NCBI GenBank assembly: GCA_035633255.1
Contig: DASQFD010000018.1
Coordinates: 1-28,138, forward strand
From: DASQFD01 sp035633255
Lineage (GTDB): Bacteria; Actinomycetota; Actinomycetes; Actinomycetales; Dermatophilaceae
DNA length: 28,138 nucleotides
Reading direction: 5' to 3'
The position numbers and the translations under genes are program-made. Position 1 is the stretch's first letter, and the number at the start of each line of letters is the position of its first letter. Below, piece by piece: positions 1-7,390 of the stretch. The notes under the pieces were generated by a model. The model made no database searches and was not told the DNA's origin. It was given only the letters and a program-made list of their open reading frames with translations.

Positions 1-135
1 GCGCATCCCGGTGTCATCGTCGTCGTAGCGGTAGAGCAGTACGCGTCCGCAGCTGACCAGGACCTGCCCGTCCTCGCTGGTGTGCAGGCGCAGCAGGGTC
101 GGCTCCGGCATCCCGTCCAGGGTGGGCAGATCCAT
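1..135 (-). CDS. IS transposase, N-terminal part (runs off the left edge)
   Basis: Minus-strand reading frame starting at ATG (133-135) and open for 45 codons to the window edge. The N-terminus reads MDLPTLDGMPEPTLLRLH and continues into an Asp-rich stretch (YRYDDDDTGMR). I do not recognise the IS family. It is called a transposase because it lies just inside a 19-bp terminal repeat that recurs in inverted orientation at the other end of the window, directly behind a matching C-terminal fragment. Only the start of the protein is visible, so no catalytic DDE residues can be checked. The surrounding DNA (135-190) is much more AT-rich than the rest of the window. Confidence 0.6.
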   Translation of the reverse strand, partial: MDLPTLDGMPEPTLLRLHTSEDGQVLVSCGRVLLYRYDDDDTGMR

Positions 136-146
136 CCACACAGCAT

Positions 147-175
147 ATCAGATCTTAACTGTTTTCCGATGACAA
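147..175 (-). promoter_or_regulatory. Putative promoter of the left transposase
   Basis: On the minus strand a -35-like TTGTCA (complement of 170-175) and a -10-like TCTGAT (complement of 147-152) are separated by exactly 17 bases and lie 12 bases upstream of the transposase ATG. This is one of the few AT-rich stretches in the window. Assigned from sequence pattern only. Confidence 0.4.
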
Positions 176-188
176 TTCGCGAAGAGAA

Positions 189-206
189 AGCCCTGATCAC
201 AGGGCT
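189..206. other. Hairpin between IS end and transposase promoter
   Basis: Perfect 7-bp inverted repeat AGCCCTG-ATCA-CAGGGCT just inside the IS terminal repeat and upstream of the transposase promoter. Hairpins in this position in some IS elements limit transposase expression from outside transcripts. That role here is inference. Confidence 0.4.
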
Positions 207-216
207 GGTCGGTCAG

Positions 217-235
217 CTACTTCCGGAGGTCTGAG
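217..235. repeat. 19-bp terminal inverted repeat of the left IS copy
   Basis: CTACTTCCGGAGGTCTGAG is the exact reverse complement of 28001-28019. Here it lies on the upstream (5') side of a minus-strand transposase; at the other end of the window it overlaps the 3' end of the transposase gene. The two sites therefore behave as the left and right ends of one IS type. The sequence just outside, from 236, is the interior of a hydrolase gene. Confidence 0.8.
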
Positions 236-758
236 CCTGCTGACGTTCTTCTCCTCCACCGAGATGACTCGCCTGAACGCGACCGCGGACCTGCTCAACG
301 CGACGATCGCGCAGGCCGCGCAGACCGCCGGTGTCGGCTTCGTCAACCCCGCCCCGGCCTTCCTCGGCCACGCCGTGTGCGACTCCTCGCCGTGGCTGAA
401 CAACCTCACCTCGCCGACCTCGGAGTCCTTCCACCCCAACCGCGCCGGCCACGCCTCGGGCTACACGCCCACGGTGAGCCCCAGCCTGACCGGAGCTCCC
501 GTCACTGCGACCTCGGCCGTCCTGCGGACCGCCGAGGGCGCCGGGGCCGCGCAGGCGAAGAGGCAGCGCGGGTATGCCGCCTTGGACCGCACCATCACGC
601 CCAAGGAGTTCCGCCTGCCTGACCTCCACAGCCCGCGGGTCCGGGCGGCGGCGGAGCGCGCCGGAGTGGACGTCGACGACCCGGCCAGCGTGGCCGCCGC
701 GGACCGCGTCTGGTCCGCCCGGCAGGACGCCGCCCGGCAGGCGCAGCCCGCTCGGTGA
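236..758 (+). pseudogene. SGNH/GDSL-type hydrolase, 5'-truncated by IS
   Basis: The open frame begins at the IS end without its own start; the first in-frame ATG is at 264. It encodes the C-terminal part of an SGNH-fold esterase/lipase: hydrophobic strand GVGFVNPAPAFLGH, a Cys-containing segment (VCDSSPWLNNL) typical of secreted actinobacterial lipases, and SESFHPNRAGH, whose His is the expected catalytic base of block V. The N-terminal GDS nucleophile block, oxyanion Gly/Asn blocks and signal peptide are missing, so the product cannot be an active enzyme. About 80 charged residues follow the catalytic His and look like a family-specific tail. Reading continues in frame from the IS boundary, which supports disruption by insertion. 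Confidence 0.75.
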
Positions 759-846
759 CCCGGCGGCCCGTCGCCTGGCGCGGCGGGCGCCGAGGGCGCC
801 GCTGCTGGTCCTGGTCCCGGTCCGGGTCACCGGGGCGTGCTCGCCC

Positions 847-1695
847 TCAGGCCGGTGCGCCGCGACCCGCCCGTATGCCGTCCAGCCAGTCCAGCCACGC
901 CGCCAGCCCCTCCCCGGTGCGGGCACTGAGGTGGAGCAGGCGCGCTGCCGGGTTGACGGCATACACGTTGTGCTCGAACAGGTCGAGGTCGACGTCCAGG
1001 TGCGGGACGAGGTCGACCTTGCCCACGAGGACGAGCTCGACCGCGCGGAACATCACCGGGTACTTCAGGGGCTTCTCCTCGCCCTCGGTCACCGACGCGA
1101 CCATCACCCGGTGGTGCACCCCGACGTCGAACTCCGCGGGGCAGACCAGGTTGCCGACGTTCTCGACGAGGACGAGGTCCAGGTCTTCGAGGTCGAGGCC
1201 GGCGAGCCCGCGCGCCACCATCGGCGCGTCGAGGTGGCACTCACCGCCGAAGCCGGCACCGGTGTTGACGAGCGAGACCCGCGCGCCCAGGCCGGCCAGC
1301 CGGTCGGCGTCCAGCGCGGTCTCGATGTCGCCCACCACGACCCCGGCGCGGACCCCGCGCCGCGCTAGCTCCGGCAGGGTGCGGGCGAGCAGCGCGGTCT
1401 TGCCGGCGCCGGGCGAGGACATCAGGTTGACCCCGACGACGCCGGCCGCGTCCAGGGCGGCCCGGTTGGCGGCTGCGAGGGCGTCGTTCTCCCCGAGGAT
1501 GCGCTCGAGCACCGCGACCCGCTCCGGGCCGGTGCGGTAGCCGGAGTGGTCCCCGAGGTCGTCGTGCCGGTGCCCGACGTCGTCGGGCGGGTACCCGGTC
1601 CCGTCGTGCCGGTGCCCGGGCCCGTCGTCGTCAATGTGCCCGGTCCGGTCGTGCACGTGCCCCGTGCCGTCGTCGTGCACGTGGAACCTACCCAT
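847..1695 (-). CDS. hypB: HypB, nickel-delivery GTPase for [NiFe] hydrogenase
   Basis: GTPase that, with HypA, delivers nickel to the HoxH active site in the cytoplasm. 282 residues. Residues 1-56 form a metal-binding tail with ten histidines and many Asp/Gly (HVHDDG, HVHD, HRHDG, HRHDD). The G domain follows with Walker A SPGAGKT (about 94-100), the Cys-His metal site GECH (153-154), and LVENVGNLVCPAEFD. The N-terminal CxxCGC high-affinity nickel motif of E. coli HypB is absent; the His-rich tail probably stores nickel as in rhizobial and actinobacterial HypB. The ATG lies within the end of hypA (8-nt overlap), so the two are translationally coupled. It converges on the truncated hydrolase gene. 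Confidence 0.95.
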   Translation of the reverse strand: MGRFHVHDDGTGHVHDRTGHIDDDGPGHRHDGTGYPPDDVGHRHDDLGDHSGYRTGPERVAVLERILGENDALAAANRAALDAAGVVGVNLMSSPGAGKTALLARTLPELARRGVRAGVVVGDIETALDADRLAGLGARVSLVNTGAGFGGECHLDAPMVARGLAGLDLEDLDLVLVENVGNLVCPAEFDVGVHHRVMVASVTEGEEKPLKYPVMFRAVELVLVGKVDLVPHLDVDLDLFEHNVYAVNPAARLLHLSARTGEGLAAWLDWLDGIRAGRGAPA

Positions 1696-2029
1696 CGGCC
1701 ACCTCCAGTGCGGCGACGAGGAACTCCTCGCCGCGGACCACCCGCACGGCCCTGGACCCGCACGACCGGCACGCGACGACGAGCAGGTCGGTGACGCCGG
1801 TCGTGGTCCCGCACGCGGGGCAGGACAGGGTCACCGGCACGTGGTCGATCCGCAGGGCCGACCCGGCGAGCGGCGTCTCCGCGGTGACCACCTCCCAGCA
1901 CGCGACGAGTGTCTCGGGCACCACCTGGCGCAGCTGCCCCACCGTCAGCTCGACGCTCTCGACGACGCGGCCACCCCGCGCGCGGTCGACGACCTCGTAG
2001 ATCGAACTGCACAGCGCCAACTCGTGCAC
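1688..2029 (-). CDS. hypA: HypA, nickel metallochaperone
   Basis: 113-residue partner of HypB in nickel insertion. The GTG at 2027-2029 gives the canonical N-terminus (M)HELALCSSI, whose first residues bind nickel; an upstream in-frame ATG at 2062 would add 11 residues in front of the invariant MHE and is unlikely. The structural zinc site is visible as CPAC and CRSC about 14 residues apart. The length matches the usual HypA. It is first in a minus-strand hypAB operon, divergent from hypF with about 60 bases between the starts. Confidence 0.95.
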   Translation of the reverse strand: MHELALCSSIYEVVDRARGGRVVESVELTVGQLRQVVPETLVACWEVVTAETPLAGSALRIDHVPVTLSCPACGTTTGVTDLLVVACRSCGSRAVRVVRGEEFLVAALEVADG

Positions 2030-2090
2030 GGGGCCACTCTGGCACGGCCGGGATGAGGACACACCGGCGCCGGCGTCCTACCGTGGGCCT

Positions 2091-4610
2091 GTGCCAGACG
2101 AGCCGGCTGCTGGTGTGACCGCGGTCCGGCGCGTGGTCGAGGCGACCGGAGTCGTCCAGGGCGTGGGCATGCGCCCCTTCCTCGCCCGCCTCGCCCGCGA
2201 GCTGCACCTCTCCGGCTGGTGCGCCAACACCTCCTCCCGCGTGCAGGTCGAGGTCGAGGGGCCGTCCGCGGCGGTGGCCGAGTTCGAGCGCCGCGTCGTC
2301 GAGGAGGCCCCGCCGCTCGCGGTCCTGGCCACGGTCACCTCGCGCACCGTGACGACGCGCGGCGGCTCCGGCTTCGTCGTCGTCGACAGCACCCCGGACG
2401 CGGGCGCCCGCACCCTGGTCGCCCCGGACACCGCACCGTGTCCCGACTGCCTGCGGGAGTTCGCCGACCCGGGCGACCGGCGCCACCGTCACCCGTTCGT
2501 CACGTGCACCAACTGCGGACCGCGGTTCACCATCACCCTCGACCTGCCCTACGACCGCCCCAACACGACCATGGCCGGCTTCCCGATGTGCCCCCGGTGC
2601 ACCGCCGAGTATGCCGACCCGCGCGACCGGCGCTTCCACGCCCAGCCGATCGGGTGTCACGACTGCGGGCCGAGGCTGACGCTGCGGGGCGCGGACGGCA
2701 CACCCCTTGCGACCGCACTGGACGACGTCGTCGCGGGGGCGGTCGACCTCCTGGCCGCGGGCCGCGTCGTCGCGGTCAAGGGGCTCGGCGGCTACCACCT
2801 GGCCTGCGCCGCGGGGAACCCGGAGGCGGTCGCCCGCCTGCGGGAGCGCAAGCACCGGCCGCACCAGCCGTTCGCCGTCATGGTGCGCGACCTCGCCGCG
2901 GCGGAACGGCTCGTGGACCTCACCTCGGGGGCGCGGGCGCTGCTGACCTGCCCGGCCCGGCCGATCGTCCTGCTCCGCCGGCGCGCGGACGGCGCAGACC
3001 GGGCCGCCCCCGTGACGAACTTGCCAATAGGCAGCTTCGTGACACCCGACCCCGTGACGAACTTGCCTATTGGCAGCTTCGTGACGGTCGATGGTGCCGT
3101 GGCGCCGGGGCTGGACGACCTCGGGCTGCTGCTGCCCTACACCCCCGCCCACCACCTGCTCTTCGAGGAGGCGCCCTACTCGGCGATCGTCATGACGTCG
3201 GGGAACCGCAGCGGGGAGCCGCTGTGCGTCGACGACGACGACGCGCTGCGCCGGCTGCCCGGCATCGCCGACGTCTTCCTCACCCACGACCGGCCGATCG
3301 CCGTGCCGTGCGAGGACTCGGTCATGGCGCTCGACGCCGAGGACCGCCCGCTCCCGGTGCGCCGCTCCCGTGGCTACGCGCCGCTGCCCATCCCGCTGCC
3401 CACCGTGCCGACGGTGCCGACCGTGCCCGTGCCACCCGAGCCGATCCCGGGCCCCGAGCCCCCGCCGCCGGTCGTGCTGGCGGCCGGCGCCGAGCTCAAG
3501 AACACCTTCACGCTGGTCCGCGACGGGCTGGCCTTCGTCAGCGCCCACGTCGGCGACCTGGGCACCCTGGAGGCGCACACGGCATACGAGCGGGCCGTGG
3601 CGCAGGCCGAGCGGTTCCACCGGGCCGCCCCCACGCTGGTCGTCGCCGACCGGCACCCGGGCTACCGGAGCCGGGCGGACGCGGCCCGGCGGGCCGAGGA
3701 CCTGGGCGTGCCGCTGCTGGAGGTGCAGCACCACCACGCGCACCTCGCGGCGCTCGCGGCGGAGCACCAGCACCTCGACGCACCGCTCGTCGGCCTGGTC
3801 CTCGACGGCACCGGCTACGGCTGCGACGCGACGGTCTGGGGCGGGGAGCTGCTGGCGCTGCGCGACGGGGGCCGGACGGCCGCCCGCCTCGGCCACCTGG
3901 GGGTGTTGCCGCTACCCGGTGGTGACGCCGGCGTCCGCCACCCGGTGCGCATGGCCGCCGCAGCGATGCTCGCCTCCGGGCTTGGGCTCGAGCCGGGTGC
4001 GCCGGTGCCCGACGAGCTCACCGAGCACGAGCGGCGGCAGGTCCCCCGGCTGCTCGAGGGCTGCAGCGGGTGGGTCGCCACGAGCAGCGCGGGGCGGCTC
4101 TTCGACGTGGCCGCCTCGATGCTCGGGGTCCGGCACCGGGTCACCTACGAGGCGCAGGCGGCGGTCGAGCTGGAGGCGCTCGCGACCCGCTGGGCCCGCC
4201 GCGTTGGCACGGCCGGCGCGGCCCGCGCGGCCGGCGCGGCGGTGCCCCTGCCGACCGTCGCGCCGGACGGCGGAGTCCTCGACCCCCGCCCGTGGGTCCG
4301 TGCGCTGGACGCCGGGGTGCGCGCCGGGGCCCACCGCGGGGAGCTGGCCTGGGCGTTCCACGCGGCCCTCGCCGACGGCGCTGCCGAGCTCGCGGCCGGG
4401 GGGGCCACCGCCGAGGGCGCCGACGTCGTCGGCCTGACCGGCGGGGTGTTCCAGAACCGGCTGCTCACCGCGCTGGTCCGGAACGCCCTGGCCGCACGGG
4501 GGCTGCGCGTCCTCACCCACCGCGTCGTGCCGCCGAACGACGGCGGCCTGTCCCTCGGCCAGGCGGCGGTCGGCCTTGCCTCCCTCGCACACCCCGGCGG
4601 TATGCCGTGA
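2091..4610 (+). CDS. hypF: HypF, carbamoyltransferase for hydrogenase cyanide ligands
   Basis: Transfers a carbamoyl group from carbamoyl phosphate to the C-terminal Cys of HypE, the first step in making the active-site CN ligands. 839 residues from GTG 2091. Domains in order: acylphosphatase-like (GVVQGVGMRPF, residues about 15-100), two zinc-finger units with CxxC pairs (from C117), YrdC-like (about 200-425), and a Kae1-like carbamoyltransferase domain with HHHAHLAAL (near 547), DGTGYG and GLTGGVFQNR. Two oddities: residues 308-331 carry two copies of VTNLPIGSFVT encoded by palindromic DNA repeats, in the loop after the RPIVLLRR strand, and a Pro-rich PTVPTVPTVPVPPEP linker (near 440) joins the YrdC and Kae1 domains. 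Both are in frame, so the gene is probably functional. A further GTG at 2115 is an alternative start. Confidence 0.95.
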   Translation: MPDEPAAGVTAVRRVVEATGVVQGVGMRPFLARLARELHLSGWCANTSSRVQVEVEGPSAAVAEFERRVVEEAPPLAVLATVTSRTVTTRGGSGFVVVDSTPDAGARTLVAPDTAPCPDCLREFADPGDRRHRHPFVTCTNCGPRFTITLDLPYDRPNTTMAGFPMCPRCTAEYADPRDRRFHAQPIGCHDCGPRLTLRGADGTPLATALDDVVAGAVDLLAAGRVVAVKGLGGYHLACAAGNPEAVARLRERKHRPHQPFAVMVRDLAAAERLVDLTSGARALLTCPARPIVLLRRRADGADRAAPVTNLPIGSFVTPDPVTNLPIGSFVTVDGAVAPGLDDLGLLLPYTPAHHLLFEEAPYSAIVMTSGNRSGEPLCVDDDDALRRLPGIADVFLTHDRPIAVPCEDSVMALDAEDRPLPVRRSRGYAPLPIPLPTVPTVPTVPVPPEPIPGPEPPPPVVLAAGAELKNTFTLVRDGLAFVSAHVGDLGTLEAHTAYERAVAQAERFHRAAPTLVVADRHPGYRSRADAARRAEDLGVPLLEVQHHHAHLAALAAEHQHLDAPLVGLVLDGTGYGCDATVWGGELLALRDGGRTAARLGHLGVLPLPGGDAGVRHPVRMAAAAMLASGLGLEPGAPVPDELTEHERRQVPRLLEGCSGWVATSSAGRLFDVAASMLGVRHRVTYEAQAAVELEALATRWARRVGTAGAARAAGAAVPLPTVAPDGGVLDPRPWVRALDAGVRAGAHRGELAWAFHAALADGAAELAAGGATAEGADVVGLTGGVFQNRLLTALVRNALAARGLRVLTHRVVPPNDGGLSLGQAAVGLASLAHPGGMP
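3012..3043 (+). repeat. Palindromic element, copy 1, inside hypF
   Basis: 32-bp imperfect palindrome: outer arms GTGACGAA / TTCGTGAC, inner stem TGCC / GGCA, and a core reading AATA. It is translated in frame as VTNLPIGSFVT. The AT-rich core and the ATA isoleucine codon stand out against the GC-rich gene. A second copy follows after a 10-bp spacer. Confidence 0.75.
3054..3085 (+). repeat. Palindromic element, copy 2, inside hypF
   Basis: Same 32-bp palindrome as 3012-3043, in the same orientation at its arms, but with the 4-base core reverse-complemented (TATT instead of AATA). Both versions encode Pro-Ile-Gly at the core (CCA ATA GGC versus CCT ATT GGC), so the protein sequence is unchanged. 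Confidence 0.75.
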
Positions 4611-4711
4611 CCGCGCGACGTGGTGCCCCGCCGACTCCGCCCGGGGTCGAGGTGATGCGCGGCGCGGCGCAGTAGGGTCGGTGACCTCGACGTCGGGCAG
4701 GAGGGGAGCGG

Positions 4712-5761
4712 ATGCGCACCACCGAGCGCGGTCGACGGCGCCCGCCCCTGACCGACACGCACGTCACGCTCGCGCACGGGGCAGGGGGCAAGTCCTCGGC
4801 CGCGCTGACCGAGGCGGTCTTCCTCCCGGCGTTCGGCAACCCGGCCCTGGACCTGCTCGGTGACAGCGCCGTCCTCGACGTCGCCTCGGGCGTGCGGCTC
4901 GCCTTCTCCACCGACTCCTACGTCGTCTCCCCGATCCGCTTTCCCGGCGGGTCGATCGGGCACCTCGCGGTGCACGGCACCGTGAACGACCTGGCCGTCG
5001 CGGGCGCCGTGCCGCGGTGGCTGTCGGCGGCGTTCGTCCTGGAGGAGGGCGTCGCCGTCCAGACCCTGCGGGAGGTGGTCGCCGACATGCGCGCCGCGGC
5101 GTCCGACGCCGGGGTGGAGATCGTCGCGGGGGACACCAAGGTGGTCCCCAGGGGCGCGGCGGACCTCCTCTACGTCACGACCGCGGGCGTCGGCGTGGTC
5201 CCGGCAGGGCGTCACCTCGGCGCCCACCTGGTCCGGCCCGGTGACGCGGTCGTGCTCTCGGGGTCGATGGGTCGGCACGGGATGGCGGTCATGCTGGCCC
5301 GCGACGAGCTCGCCATCGAGGCGGACATCACCTCCGACACCGCGGCCCTGAACGGTCTCGTCGAGGCGCTGCTGGCCGCGGTGCCCGGAACCCGCTGGAT
5401 GCGCGACGCCACCCGGGGCGGGGTCGGCACGGTCGCCAACGAGCTGGCCCGCGCGAGCGGCCTCGGCGTCGTCCTGCAGGAGGAGCGGCTCCCCGTGCAG
5501 CCGGTCGTCCGCGGCGCCTGTGACCTGCTCGGGATCGACCCCATCTACGTCGCCAACGAGGGGCTGCTCGTCGCCGTCGTCCCCGCGCCGGACGCCGACG
5601 CTGCGGTGCAGGCCTTGCGCGCCTCCCCCCTCGGCAGCGACGCTGTGGTGGTCGGCGAGGTCGTCGACGGGCCCGCCGGGCTCGTCGCGATGCGCACCAC
5701 GTTCGGCGGGACCCGGCTGGTCGACCTGCTCGTGGGCGACCCACTGCCGCGGATCTGCTGA
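4712..5761 (+). CDS. hypE: HypE, carbamoyl dehydratase (cyanide-forming)
   Basis: Accepts the carbamoyl group from HypF on its C-terminal cysteine and dehydrates it with ATP to a thiocyanate, giving the CN ligand passed to HypCD. 349 residues, PurM/AIR-synthetase fold. Visible features: AHGAGGK near the N-terminus, the FSTDSYVVSP metal/ATP region, HGTVNDLAVAGA, DATRGGVGTVANE, and the required C-terminus PRIC ending in Cys. The start ATG is preceded by a strong AGGAGGGG ribosome site. It lies 101 bases after hypF, in line with hypC and hypD. Confidence 0.96.
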   Translation: MRTTERGRRRPPLTDTHVTLAHGAGGKSSAALTEAVFLPAFGNPALDLLGDSAVLDVASGVRLAFSTDSYVVSPIRFPGGSIGHLAVHGTVNDLAVAGAVPRWLSAAFVLEEGVAVQTLREVVADMRAAASDAGVEIVAGDTKVVPRGAADLLYVTTAGVGVVPAGRHLGAHLVRPGDAVVLSGSMGRHGMAVMLARDELAIEADITSDTAALNGLVEALLAAVPGTRWMRDATRGGVGTVANELARASGLGVVLQEERLPVQPVVRGACDLLGIDPIYVANEGLLVAVVPAPDADAAVQALRASPLGSDAVVVGEVVDGPAGLVAMRTTFGGTRLVDLLVGDPLPRIC

Positions 5762-5789
5762 AGCCGGCCCGACGGAAGGGAGGACGCCC

Positions 5790-6077
5790 TTGTGCCTCGG
5801 CATACCCGGCCAGGTCGTCGAGATGACCGACCCGGAGCAGCACCTCGCCACCGTCGACGTCTCCGGCGCCCGACGGGCCGTCAGCGTGCGGCTCCTCGCC
5901 GACGAGGGGGTGGCCGTCGGGGACTGGGTCCTCGTGCACGTGGGCTTCGCCATGGCGAGGATCGACGAGGACGAGGCCGCCGAGACCCTGCGCGCCCTGG
6001 AGCACCTGGGGCAGCTCTACCGGGACGAGGTCGACGCGTTCAGCGCCGCGGTGCCGGAACGGCATACCAGCGCATGA
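5790..6077 (+). CDS. hypC: HypC, hydrogenase maturation chaperone
   Basis: Small chaperone that carries the Fe(CN)2CO moiety with HypD and hands it to apo-HoxH. 95 residues. The start is TTG at 5790, which gives the family-defining MCLGIPGQVVE with the essential Cys2; AAGGGAGG is spaced 7 bases upstream. No ATG or GTG fits this N-terminus. The stop overlaps the hypD start as ATGA, so hypC and hypD, which act as a complex, are translationally coupled. Confidence 0.95.
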   Translation: MCLGIPGQVVEMTDPEQHLATVDVSGARRAVSVRLLADEGVAVGDWVLVHVGFAMARIDEDEAAETLRALEHLGQLYRDEVDAFSAAVPERHTSA

Positions 6078-7198
6078 GGTTCGTCGACGAGTTCCGGGAC
6101 CCGGCGGCCGCGCGGGCGCTGGTGGCGGCCATCGAGGCCGTGCCGCTGCCCGGGCCGGTGGCGCTGATGGAGGTGTGCGGGGGGCACACCCACACGATCT
6201 ACCGGCACGGCCTGGAGCACCTGCTGCCCGACACCGTGGAGCTGGTGCACGGGCCCGGCTGCCCGGTGTGCGTCATCCCGACCGGGCGGGTGGACGACGC
6301 CATCTGGCTGGCCGAGCAGCCGGGCGTCGTCCTGACCACCTTCGCCGACATGATGCGGGTGCCCGGCTCGAGCGGCTCCCTCCTCGACGCCAAGGCGCGG
6401 GGCGCCGACGTCCGCTTCGTCTACTCACCGCTCGACGCGCTCCGCCTCGCCGCGCGCAGCCCGGACCGGCACGTCGTGTTCTTCGCCGTCGGCTTCGAGA
6501 CCACGGCCCCGTCCACGGCCGTGACGCTGCTGCAGGCCCGCGCCCTCGGGGTGGAGAACTTCTCGGTGTTCTCCAACCACGTGACGATCGGGCCGCCGCT
6601 GGAGGCCATCCTCGACGCGGCCGAGGTGCGGCTCGACGGCTTCCTCGGCCCCGGCCACGTCGCCACGGTCACCGGGCTCGACGTCTTCGAGCCGATCGTG
6701 CGGGAGCACCACGTCCCGCTCGTCGTCGCCGGCTTCGAGCCGCTCGACATCCTCTCCGCCGTCCACATGCTGCTCGTGCAGGTCGCCGAGGGGCGCGCGG
6801 AGGTCGGCAACCAGTACGGCCGCGTGGTGCGACGCGAGGGCAACCCGGAGGCACTGCGCCTGATGGCCCAGACGCTCGCGCTGAGGGACGCCTTCGAGTG
6901 GCGCGGCCTCGGCGACATCCCCCGCTCGGGCCTGAGGGTCCACCCCGACTTCGCGACGTGGGACACCGAGCGCCGCTTCGACGTGCCGGGCCTGCGGGTC
7001 GCCGACCACCGCGCGTGCCAGTGCGGGTCGGTGCTGCGCGGGGTGATCAAGCCGTGGGAGTGCAAGGTGTTCGGCAAGGGCTGCGCTCCCGAGCGTCCGC
7101 TGGGCACCTGCATGGTCTCCCCGGAGGGCGCGTGCGCGGCCTACTACACCTTCGGCCGGACGAGCAACGACGCCGCCGGCCTCCTGGCGCGTCGATGA
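6074..7198 (+). CDS. hypD: HypD, Fe-(CN)2CO cofactor assembly protein
   Basis: Iron-sulphur scaffold on which, with HypC and HypE, the Fe(CN)2CO unit is assembled. 374 residues. Conserved motifs: CGGHTH (C35), GPGCPVC (C63, C66) and FAVGFETTAPS. A C-terminal Cys-rich region (CQCG, WECKVFGKGC, GTCMV; from about residue 314) holds the [4Fe-4S] cluster ligands. Start ATG 6074 overlaps hypC. Last gene of the hypFECD run; the next gene, hoxF, starts 192 bases downstream. Confidence 0.96.
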   Translation: MRFVDEFRDPAAARALVAAIEAVPLPGPVALMEVCGGHTHTIYRHGLEHLLPDTVELVHGPGCPVCVIPTGRVDDAIWLAEQPGVVLTTFADMMRVPGSSGSLLDAKARGADVRFVYSPLDALRLAARSPDRHVVFFAVGFETTAPSTAVTLLQARALGVENFSVFSNHVTIGPPLEAILDAAEVRLDGFLGPGHVATVTGLDVFEPIVREHHVPLVVAGFEPLDILSAVHMLLVQVAEGRAEVGNQYGRVVRREGNPEALRLMAQTLALRDAFEWRGLGDIPRSGLRVHPDFATWDTERRFDVPGLRVADHRACQCGSVLRGVIKPWECKVFGKGCAPERPLGTCMVSPEGACAAYYTFGRTSNDAAGLLARR

Positions 7199-7390
7199 CG
7201 CCGTTCGTCGCAGTCGGAGGACCGCAGCCACACGTCACACCCCCGGTGGGGTGCGGGTTCGGGGCGCCGGGCGTAGCGTTCCCGGACATCGACAGACGCG
7301 CCCTTCACCCGAAGGGCTGACTCACCCGCCACCGGGCAGCGCAGCACCGGGCTGCCCCGTCGTGGCGCCAACGCGACGGAGGCCGTCGGT
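7199..7390 (+). promoter_or_regulatory. hypD-hoxF gap, probable control region of the hox operon
   Basis: 192 bases without a gene. It holds a small hairpin CACCCC-CGGT-GGGGTG (7238-7253) and a CCTTC/GAAGG hairpin near 7302-7315, then GGAGG just ahead of the hoxF ATG. No convincing -35/-10 pair is visible. It may carry the structural-operon promoter or simply be a spacer in one long hyp-hox transcript. Confidence 0.35.

Larger units (their letters stand above)
1..235 (-). mobile_element. Insertion sequence, 5' end (partial)
   Basis: Terminal repeat, hairpin, promoter and first 45 codons of the transposase, all oriented leftwards and cut by the window edge. The element has inserted into the SGNH hydrolase gene at 236. 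The same element type, same orientation, is entered again at 28001. IS family not determined. Confidence 0.7.

Noticed and set aside
764..846. Terminator between the truncated hydrolase and hypB
   Set aside because: Only a 6-bp GGCGCC self-complementary stem with a 3-base loop is seen, too weak in such GC-rich DNA.
1422..3896. Minus-strand open frame of 824 codons across hypB, hypA and hypF
   Set aside because: It lies opposite or out of frame with well-recognised hyp genes, is Arg/Gly/Ala-rich and has no domain signal; a GC-rich shadow frame.
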